A stretch of 6,365 bases of DNA from Rhodococcus sp. IITR03. Lineage in GTDB: Bacteria; Actinomycetota; Actinomycetes; Mycobacteriales; Mycobacteriaceae. The DNA lies in the NCBI GenBank assembly GCA_001017865.1, contig LATQ01000001.1, positions 1,305,370 through 1,311,734 on the forward strand, given 5' to 3'. The translations under genes were made by a program, and so were the position numbers. Shown here piece by piece: positions 1 to 6,001 of this stretch; the first letter of the stretch is position 1; every line of letters starts with the position of its first letter. Below the pieces are notes generated by a model. That model did no database searches. It was given only the letters and a program-made list of their open reading frames with translations, and was not told the DNA's origin.

Positions 1-1639
1 CCGTCGGTGATCGCGGCGAGGTGGTCGACAGCGACGGCATTCGGCTCACCGGCCAGGCCGTCCAGGTAGGCGTGGGCGACGAGCAACGACCGGTGGCCGA
101 GACCGCGCTCGATGCGGTGCGACGCCAGGTCCACGAGCAGGGTCGCCATCACCGTCCGTGCGAGATCGTCGGTGTAGATCGCGCAGCGGGTCTGCGCGTG
201 CGTGTCGTCGCCGGCGAGCAGGTCCTCGCCGCGCGCCTCGAGTGCATTCCAGCGTTCCCGCAGTGCCGCGACCGCCGGGGCGCATTCCGGATGCGCCGCG
301 TCGAGCAGAGGTGCGCTGCGCGTCGGCGAGGACCCGGTGCGCGCCGCTCTTGCGCATGGACCGCAGTACGTCGAGCGCGATGACGTTGCTCGAACCCTCC
401 CAGATCGATCCGAGATGCGAGTCGCGGACGAGGCGGGCGAACACGCGGTCCTCGATATAGCCGCTGCCACCCCGGATCTCCATCGCCTCACCGGTGACGG
501 TGCGGGCACGTTTGCAGATGTAGTGCTTGGCGACGGGCGTGAGGATCCGGACGACACCGCGGGCCTGCTCGTCGCCCTTGTCGGCACGGTCGAGGGTCGC
601 ACCGCTGTAGGCGACGAGTGCGAGCGCGGCCTCGGCGTCGAGCAGCAGCGGCAGCAGGGTGGCGCGCATGAGCGGTTGATCGAACAGGGACCTCCCGAAG
701 ACCTCCCGTTCCCTCGTGTGAGCGACGGCGTCGCGCACGGCACGCCGGATCAGGGCGCTCGAGCGCATCGCGTTCGACAGGCGGGAGGTGTTGAGCATCT
801 CCGTCATCTGCCGGAATCCACGGTCGAGGTCGCCGACCTGCAGCGCGTACGCGCCGTGCAGGGTGATCTCACCACTGGGCATCGATCGCGTGCCGAGCTT
901 GTCCTTGAGCCGGTCGATCGTGTACGAGTTCCGGCTGCCGTCGGGAAGTTGCTTGGGCAGCATGAACATTCCCACCCCGCGCGTGGAGTTCTCGTCGCCG
1001 CCGGGGAACCGGGCGAGGGTGATCACGACGTCGGCGTCCGGGTTGGAGGCGAACCACTTACGTCCGGTCAATCGCCATGTGGTGCCGTCGAATTCGGCCC
1101 GGGTCTCGGTCTTCGCGATGTCCGTTCCGGCCTGGGTCTCGGTCATGAACATCGCGCCGGTCAGGGCGGTGGCGGGATCGGGGGAGGTCAGGCCGTCGAT
1201 CCACGGACCGAACACCGTAGGGTCGCCGAACATCCGCAGGGTGCGCGCGGCGGCATCGGTCATCGACACCGGGCAGGCGAGGCCGAACTCGGCCTGCACG
1301 AACAGATACGACGCCAGGTACTTGACGAGATGCGGGGGTGTGTCCGTCCAACCGTGGATCGGGCGGTGCGACAGTGCCGAGAGGCCGTATTCGCTGTAGG
1401 CGGCGCGGCACAGTTCGAGATAGGCGGGGTGGTATTCGATGCGGTCGATCCGTTCGCCGTCGGGGTCGTACTGGTGCAGTACCGGCGGATGGGCGTTCGC
1501 GGTGGCCGCGAGCGCGTCGAGACGGTCGGCGGCGTCGGCCCAGACGATCGAGGAGGCGGTCGGTGAGCGGCCGGTCGGCGTCGGAGATCCAGCGGTCGAG
1601 TACCGCGTGCAGGGCCGGGTCGGTGTGGGCGTAGTTCAT
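1..1639 (-). CDS. AidB-like acyl-CoA dehydrogenase, 3' end cut by window edge, two apparent frameshifts
   Basis: A flavin-dependent acyl-CoA dehydrogenase that would oxidise an acyl-CoA at C2-C3 in the cytoplasm. It starts at ATG 1637-1639 (MNYAHTDPAL). About 545 residues lie in the window, close to the full length of the AidB-like subfamily, so only a short C-terminus should be missing. Visible motifs in order: HPAYLELCRAAY (N-terminal AidB-like region), MTETQAGTD (FAD/substrate loop), TGRKWFASNP, DRLKDKLGTRS, FGRSLFDQPLMR, and GGSGYIED followed by IWEGSSNV. The Glu of IWEG, near residue 415 (about 397-399), lies where the medium-chain enzymes carry their catalytic base; the equivalence is my inference from the motif. 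The frame changes near 1552-1561 and again near 306-312. Each shift equals two missing bases (or one extra), and family-like sequence continues on both sides (VWADAADRLDAL; AAHPECAPAVAAL). The start lies 15 bases after the stop of the membrane-protein tail upstream, so the two were probably once cotranscribed. The substrate is unknown. Some AidB relatives bind DNA or act in alkylation response, but nothing here supports that role. Confidence 0.88.
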
Positions 1640-1654
1640 GGTCGTCCGTTCGTG

Positions 1655-1849
1655 TCAGGAGGCGTCGGCCGTCGTCCGGGCGGGTGCGGGGCGTGGTTCG
1701 TCGGGCTCGGTGCCGGTCGGTGAGCGTTTGAGCAGGGTGGTCATGCAGACGAGAGAGAACAGCACGTACCCGATCCCGAGGCCGACGACCGGCCGGATCG
1801 AGTCGGTGCGCTCGAGGAGGAACTGGCTCGCCATCGGGATCACTATCAC
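1655..1849 (-). pseudogene. C-terminal tail of a membrane transporter (truncated remnant) or small membrane protein
   Basis: An open frame of up to 64 codons (GTG 1847-1849; ATG at 1832-1834 would give 59) ending at TGA 1655-1657. It encodes MASQFLLERTDSIRP, then one clear hydrophobic helix (VVGLGIGYVLFSLVCMTTLL), then a polar Pro/Glu-rich tail (KRSPTGTEPDEPRP). A loop, a final membrane helix and a charged cytoplasmic tail is how many secondary transporters end, and I think it is the 3' end of such a gene. The family cannot be fixed from so little. Upstream, the hydrophobic reading fades by about 1860 and the frame runs into the LysR promoter, where no transporter body could fit. No Shine-Dalgarno precedes either candidate start. 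It sits 15 bases before the acyl-CoA dehydrogenase start, suggesting an old operon that lost its 5' part. A genuine single-helix small protein is the alternative. Confidence 0.45.
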
Positions 1850-1877
1850 CGGCGCAACCGTGTAATGTCCAAGACCT

Positions 1878-1891
1878 AATCGAGCACGATT
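1878..1891. promoter_or_regulatory. Inverted repeat AATCG-N4-CGATT, candidate operator in the divergent control region
   Basis: AATCGAGCACGATT is a perfect 5-bp inverted repeat with a 4-bp spacer, in the AT-rich stretch between the minus-strand unit and the LysR gene, 31 bases before the LysR start. LysR-type regulators commonly bind between themselves and a divergent target and repress their own gene. A T-N11-A match (T1877, A1889) overlaps the repeat but is not centred on it. The site is short and could be chance. On the minus strand TTGGAC (1867-1872) and GATAGT (1842-1847) are 19 bases apart and could form a weak promoter for the acyl-CoA dehydrogenase unit. I did not list that separately because the match is poor. 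Confidence 0.35.
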
Positions 1892-1922
1892 GTGTAGATA
1901 AACCGACAAAATCGAGGTCGGC

Positions 1923-2799
1923 ATGGAACTTCGGCAACTGCAGGCCTTCCTGGCGGTGGCCGAGGAGTTGCACTTCGGACGCGCAGCGGAGCGACTGCAT
2001 ATCGCCCAGTCGCCGCTCAGCCAGACGATCCCGCGCTCGAACGCGAACTCGGCGCCGAGTTGTTCGCCCGCACCACGCGCTCGGTGCAACTCACCGCGGC
2101 CGGTGAATCGCTGCTCGGACCCGCACGCGTGATCGCCGCGCAGATCGAGATCGCCCGGACCGTCGTGCGGTCGACGGCCTCGGGTGTCACCGGGGTGGTG
2201 AGCGTCGGGTTCGGCGGCGCGAGCGGATACACGGTGATCTCGCAGCTGACCCGGCTGCTCGAGGAGCGTTGTCCCGGCATCGAGCTGGATCTGCGTCCGC
2301 AGACCTACACGGGGGAAGTGCTCGATCTCGTCTCGCAAGGACTGCTCGACATGGGGATCGTCGGCCTCCCGGTGCCCCGGGACGTCGCCACCGAGACGGT
2401 GCGGCAGGAATCGCTCATGGTCGCGCTGCCGGCCGACCATCGGCTGGCGGCGCGGGAGGAACTCGATGCCGCCGATCTGACCGGCGAGCGGTTCGTCGTG
2501 TATCCCGCCGCCCACGGGTCGAGCGTGCGGGAGATGACCTTCACGGTGTGTCACTCCGCCGGATTCACCCCGGTGATCGCCCGGGAGGCGCCGGATCCCT
2601 ACAGCCTGCTGGCCCTCGTCGGAGCCGGGGTGGGGGTAGCGGTCGTCGTCGCGTCGACCACCGACATCACCGTGACGGGCGTGCGATACGTCCCGCTGCG
2701 GAACAGTCCGGTGCTGCCGATCGCGCTCGCGTGGCGCTGCGACAACCCGGCACGGCGGTCCGGCGGGTGGTGGATGTGCTGCGCGCCCATGTGAACTGA
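1923..2799 (+). CDS. LysR-family transcriptional regulator, two apparent frameshifts
   Basis: A cytoplasmic DNA-binding regulator that normally responds to a pathway metabolite. The start is ATG 1923, with GAGG at 1914-1917. Residues 1-60 form the typical winged helix-turn-helix: [36 protein letters not shown], then [21 protein letters not shown]. This wording is close to the BenM/CatR/CbbR style of the family. The effector domain follows ([58 protein letters not shown]). The frame shifts near 2029-2036 and 2747-2753, each explained by one missing base. With both restored the gene is 293 codons, the usual family length, ending at TGA 2797-2799 after [10 protein letters not shown]. It lies divergent to the acyl-CoA dehydrogenase unit and upstream of, in the same direction as, the transporter/aldehyde dehydrogenase operon, so it could control either. 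The shared TTA...TAA operators downstream do not look like LysR sites, so another regulator probably acts there. Confidence 0.9.
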
Positions 2800-2883
2800 C
2801 CGCTGCCGCGCCTGGTATCTGCCCTGCGGGTAGTGCGGGCGTGCCAAGGTGGAAGGCACCCTCGAAGGGCCCGACGCTCGAGC

Positions 2884-2919
2884 GGAGGAGGTGACCCGAC
2901 GGTGCCTGTGCCTGCATAG
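2884..2919 (+). other. Strong Shine-Dalgarno followed by a five-codon ORF (leader or gene-start remnant)
   Basis: GGAGGAGG (2884-2891) is the strongest ribosome-binding sequence in the window. Ten bases later GTG CCT GTG CCT GCA TAG (2902-2919) starts and stops. It could be a leader peptide, the residual start of a gene whose body was lost when the transporter operon was placed here, or chance. The transporter promoter starts only about 26 bases downstream, so no full gene fits. Given the frameshift density, a single missing base could also hide the true reading, but I found no convincing longer frame. Confidence 0.2.
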
Positions 2920-2936
2920 GTCATGCGGGACGGAAA

Positions 2937-2949
2937 GTCAACGGTTGAC
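2937..2949. promoter_or_regulatory. Perfect inverted repeat GTCAAC-G-GTTGAC overlapping the -35 element
   Basis: GTCAACGGTTGAC has 6-bp arms and a 1-bp spacer. Its right arm contains most of the TTGACG taken as the -35 box of the transporter promoter. A protein bound here would compete with sigma factor, or contact it. The sequence differs from the TTA...TAA operators just downstream, so it implies a second regulator. The regulator family cannot be assigned by sight. Part of the symmetry follows simply from containing a -35 hexamer. Confidence 0.4.
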
Positions 2950-2974
2950 GGATGTCGAGTGCTGCAGGTTACAT
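2945..2974 (+). promoter_or_regulatory. Candidate promoter of the transporter-aldehyde dehydrogenase operon
   Basis: TTGACG (2945-2950) matches the -35 consensus in five of six bases. TTACAT (2969-2974) is a weaker -10, 18 bases downstream. The predicted transcription start, near 2981, falls inside the TTAGCGGTAA operator. This leaves a leader of about 50 bases before ATG 3030. The spacing and strong -35 support it; the weak -10 means it may depend on an activator or be placed slightly wrong. Confidence 0.45.
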
Positions 2975-2975
2975 C

Positions 2976-3002
2976 TTAGCGGTAAGCCATTTAGGGCTTA
3001 AG
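2976..3002. promoter_or_regulatory. Composite operator, TTAGCGGTAA plus downstream TTA...TAA element
   Basis: TTAGCGGTAA (2976-2985) is followed by TTAGGGCTTAA (2991-3001), about 15 bp centre to centre. The same arrangement occurs before the VOC gene (TTAGCGCTAA then TTACCTGTAA, centres 15 bp apart). Aligned, the two sites share TTAGCG-S-TAAG, an A/T-containing spacer, TTA, and a final TAAG. An extra inverted repeat, AAGCC-N6-GGCTT (2984-2999), overlaps. The site covers the predicted transcription start, as expected for a repressor operator. Symmetric TTA...TAA sites suit dimeric winged-helix regulators such as MarR or GntR types, but the regulator is not identified and is probably outside the window. 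Confidence 0.5.
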
Positions 3003-3029
3003 TAACTGGAACACGAAACCGAGGACCCC

Positions 3030-4404
3030 ATGACACCGGTATCGACCACCATGTCCAGTAGTGCGGAAATGATCAGTGCACGCCTCGAACGGCTGCCGAT
3101 GAGCCGGTGGCACATCAAGGCGCGGGTCGCCGTCGGCGCCGTGACCTTCTTCGACGGCTTCGACCAGCTGATGATCGCGTACTCCCTCCCCGTCCTGATC
3201 CCCAAATGGAATCTCACCCCCGCCTCCGTCGCGTGGTGATCGCCATCGGCGGCATCGGCATGCTCGTCGGCGCACTCGGTGGCGGCTGGCTCGCCGACCG
3301 CATGGGCCGCCTCAACGTCATCATCGCCTCGCTCGCGCTCTATGCGGTGATGAGCCTGGGCATGGCGTTCACCGACTCGCTGATGCTCTTCCTGGTCTTC
3401 CGCTTCGTCCAGGGCATCGGACTCGGCGCCGAAGTCCCCGTCGCCGCCACCTATATCGGCGAGATCACCAAGGCCCACAAGCGCGGACGCTTCGTGCTGC
3501 TCTACGAGGTGATCTTCCCCGTCGGCCTCGTGGCCTCCGCGATCGTCTCCGCCTGGGTGGTCCCGCGCTTCGGCTACCAGATCCTCTTCGCCCTCGGCGC
3601 CATCCCGATCCTGCTGCTGCCGGCCCTGTTCCGGCTGCCCGAGTCGCCCCGCTGGCTCGCCGCGCGCACCCACGCCTCGACGATGCCGAGCCGCGATGCG
3701 CCGGATCGAGACCGAGATCTCCGGTCGCCACGGTGAACTGCCCGAACCCCGCCCGATCGTCTCCGCCGTCGCCGTCGACACCTCCCGCGGCCGCTTCATC
3801 GAGGCGTTCCAAGGTGTGTACCTGCGCCGCACCCTCATGCTCGCCGCGATCTGGGGCAGCGCCTACTTCGTCAATTACGGCATCGCTCCTGGCTGCCCAC
3901 CCTCTACCGCACCGTCTTCGAGGTCAGCGTCGACACCGCGCTGCACTACTCGATCTTCACGACCGTCGCCGGTCTCGTCGGCTGCCTGGCCGTCGCGTTC
4001 CTCATCGACAATCTCGGCCGTCGCATCTGCATCACGTCGTCGATGGTTCTGTGCGCGGCGCTGCTGTTCCTGCTCGCCGGTACCGGCACCGGTTCGGCCG
4101 TGACGGTGCTGCTGTGGTCGGCCGGCGCGGCACTGTTCGTCTTCGCAGTGAACATGGCCCTGTACGTCTACACCGCCGAGCTGTACCCGACCCGGATGCG
4201 CGCCATCGGTTGCGCGATCGGCGGCGCCGCCGGCCGCTCGGCATCATCGTCGGCCCGCTCGTCCTGGGCGGCATCCTCGACGCCGGCGGCACCCTGACCC
4301 TGGTCTTCGGGCTGTTCGGACTCGTCGCCCTCGTCGGCGCGATCGTCGTGGGCCTGTTCGCGACCGAAACCCGTGAGAAGACCCTCGAGGAGATCTCCCA
4401 GTGA
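3030..4404 (+). CDS. MFS transporter, aromatic acid:H+ symporter-like, five apparent frameshifts
   Basis: A 12-helix inner-membrane proton symporter for an organic acid. The start is ATG 3030, with GAGGA at 3021-3025. Restoring one base at each of five sites (near 3235, 3672, 3690, 3886 and 4236) gives exactly 460 codons, a normal MFS length. The first, third and fifth fit a lost base in a G or C run. Key motifs: DGFD in helix 1 (residues 42-45), a signature of the PcaK/BenK aromatic-acid symporters; GGGWLADRMGR (about 84-94), the MFS loop 2-3 motif; FRFVQGIGLG around Arg125 in helix 4; PESPRWL (204-210); and near the C-terminal half ELYPTRMRAIG, a motif also seen in sugar-porter and NiaP-type proteins. 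The family mix leaves AAHS or NiaP-like open; an aromatic or heteroaromatic acid is the best-guess substrate. The stop overlaps the GTG of the aldehyde dehydrogenase, so the two genes are translationally coupled. Expression is probably set by the operators at 2937-3002. Confidence 0.88.
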
Positions 4405-5914
4405 CCACCGCACTCCACCCCGCCGTCACGGACACCGATCTCGACTTCGTGCCCGTCCCCGACGAGATGCTCGTAGCCGGTACCTGGCGCCGTGCTACCG
4501 GCCCGGCCTTCGAGGTCACCGACCCCGCCACCGGCCGCGTCCTGCAGACCGTGCACCAGGCCGTCGCCCCGACGTCGACGACGCCGTCGCGGCCGGGAAG
4601 GCCGCCTCCGAGGATCCGGCCTGGCGCGGACTGCTTCCGCACCAGCGCGCCCGCTACCTGCACCGCATCGCCGACGGCATCGAAGAGAACTCCGCGCGAC
4701 TGGCACTGTTGCAGAGCTACAACACCGGCAAGACGCTCGCCGAGACCACCGCCCTCGTCGGCAGTGCGGCGGGAACCTTCCGGTACTTCGCGGCGGTCCT
4801 CGAATCCGGGGACGACGACCTGACCGTGCGCGCGGGCAACTACCTGTCGATAAGCGTGCACGAACGATCGGCGTGATCGGGGCGATCGCCCCGTGGAACT
4901 CGCCCGTCGCGAGCGACGCCCAGAAGATCGCACCCGCCTTGCCGCCGGTAACGCCGTCGTCCTCAAGCCGGCCGAGTGGACGCCACTCGTGTCGCTTGCG
5001 CTGGGAAGGATCATCGACGACAGCGGTCTGCCCGCCGGATTGCTGTCGGTGCTGCCGGGCAAGGGCTCGATCGTCGGCGATGCGATCGTGCAGCATCCGG
5101 GCATCGGCAAGGTCACCTTCACCGGCGGCACCCGCACCGGTCGCACGATCGCCCACGCCGCGGCCGAGAAGCTCATGCCCGTCTCCCTCGAACTCGGTGG
5201 CAAGTCGCCGACGATCGTGCTCGACGACGCCGACATCGAGCAGGCCGTCGCGGGGGTGATGTACGGGATCTTTTCGTCGAGCGGACAGAGTTGCATCGCC
5301 GGTTCGCGGCTGTTCGTCGACCGGTCCCTGTACGAACCGTTCGTCGCGCGGCTCGTCGAACGCACCCGCGCTCTGCGCATCGGCAACGGCCGCGATCCGC
5401 TCACCCAGGTCGGCCCGCTCGTGCACCACGCCCACCGCGACTCGGTCGCCTCGTACGTCGACCTCGCCCGCCGCGAAGGCGGACGTGTCCTGTGCGGGGG
5501 AGCGGTACCCGACGATCCCGCCCTCGCGGACGGCGCCTACTACCTCCCGACGATCGTGGACGGTTGAGCAACGACGCCCGTGTGTGCCGCGAGGAGATCT
5601 TCGGCCCGGTGCTCGTGGTCCTGCCGTTCGACGGGGTGGACGATCTCGTCGCGCAGGCCAACGATTCGGTGTTCGGTCTGGCCGCCGGGATCTGGACCCG
5701 CGACTACCGCCGTGCGTGGCGGCTCGCGCGGCGCCTCGACGCCGGCACGGTCTGGATCAACACCTACAAGCGGTTCAGCATCTCCACCCCCTTCGGTGGG
5801 GTGAAGGAGAGCGGTCTCGGTGTCGAGAAGGGCCGCGACGGCATCGCCGCTTATTCGCGGTGCAAGAGCGTGTATTTCGGTCTCGACGACAGCCCCGACA
5901 CCTGGGCGGACTGA
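4401..5914 (+). CDS. NAD(P)+-dependent aldehyde dehydrogenase, four apparent frameshifts
   Basis: It oxidises an aldehyde or semialdehyde to the acid in the cytoplasm. The start is GTG 4401, with GAGGAG at 4387-4392 and a 4-base GTGA overlap with the transporter stop. Restoring one base near 4569, 4865, 4941 and 5564 gives 506 codons, the normal family size. The catalytic set is complete: Asn167 in PWNSP, Glu265 in LELGGKSP and Cys299 in GQSCIAGSRLFV. The Glu-Cys spacing of 34 matches the classic Glu268/Cys302 pair. Also present are VVLKPAEWTP (cofactor binding), FTGGTRTGR (usual FTGS loop, with Gly for Ser), EEIFGPVL and the C-terminal TPFGGVKESGLGVEKG. The first region (LVAGTWRRATGPAFEVTDPA) is the normal N-terminus. 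The Gly in FTGGT is seen in several catabolic members and need not impair function. The substrate cannot be read from sequence; a transporter partner and a VOC neighbour suggest an aromatic aldehyde or ring-cleavage semialdehyde. It belongs to the operon starting at 3030. Confidence 0.92.
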
Positions 5915-5917
5915 TCC

Positions 5918-5933
5918 CCGGCCACCCGGCCGG
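5918..5933 (+). terminator. GC hairpin after the aldehyde dehydrogenase stop, weak terminator or attenuator
   Basis: CCGGCC-ACCC-GGCCGG is a perfect 6-bp stem with a 4-base loop, starting three bases after the TGA. No T-run follows, so it is not a classical intrinsic terminator. Actinobacterial terminators often lack strong T-runs. It would partly separate the operon from the VOC gene, which has its own promoter-like region. GC-rich DNA forms such stems easily, hence the low confidence. Confidence 0.3.
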
Positions 5934-5942
5934 AATCGCCTC

Positions 5943-5971
5943 TGTACACCCAAATATCTTAGCGCTAAGAT
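5943..5971 (+). promoter_or_regulatory. Candidate promoter of the VOC gene
   Basis: TGTACA (5943-5948) and TAAGAT (5966-5971) each match their consensus at four of six positions and are separated by the ideal 17 bases. The -10 lies inside the right arm of the 18-bp palindrome, so an operator-bound protein would block RNA polymerase. The predicted leader is about 25 bases. Readthrough from the operon upstream is also possible. Confidence 0.35.
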
Positions 5972-5984
5972 AGTTACCTGTAAG
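5955..5984. promoter_or_regulatory. Perfect 18-bp palindrome TATCTTAGCGCTAAGATA plus second TTACCTGTAA element
   Basis: The palindrome occupies 5955-5972 with no mismatch, centred between 5963 and 5964. TTACCTGTAA (5974-5983) is itself symmetric (TTAC-CT-GTAA). The pair repeats the layout found before the transporter gene at 2976-3002. It overlaps the candidate -10 and lies upstream of the ribosome-binding site. A perfect palindrome of this length in AT-rich sequence between GC-rich genes, repeated in spirit at a second promoter, is strong evidence of a regulator operator. The regulator is unknown. Confidence 0.6.
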
Positions 5985-6001
5985 ACATTGGAGGGATCGT
6001 C

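Noticed and set aside
202..1566. Long plus-strand open frame (454 codons) opposite the acyl-CoA dehydrogenase
   Set aside because: It is antisense to a clear dehydrogenase, has low-complexity Gly/Val/Arg/Asp-rich translation with no domain, and arises from the high GC codon bias.
2841..2859. GTGCC-N9-GGCAC as a LysR terminator
   Set aside because: The stem is only 5 bp with a 9-base loop and no T-run. It is too weak to call.
1655..2917. Long minus-strand open frame (420 codons) across the LysR gene
   Set aside because: Most of it is the antisense of the LysR coding sequence. Only the last part (below about 1850) looks like real protein and is listed as the transporter tail.
2969..3838. Minus-strand frame rich in Asp/Glu/His/Ala opposite the transporter
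   Set aside because: The composition is the mirror of a GC-rich membrane protein gene on the other strand; no start signal or domain is visible.
4032..5435. Long minus-strand frames opposite the transporter and aldehyde dehydrogenase
   Set aside because: They are antisense shadows. The plus-strand readings have full catalytic motifs and exact family lengths after frame repair.
3030..5914. Programmed frameshifting or split genes as a biological mechanism
   Set aside because: There are too many shift sites, no slippery sequence plus structure at them, and the same pattern is present in all unrelated genes.
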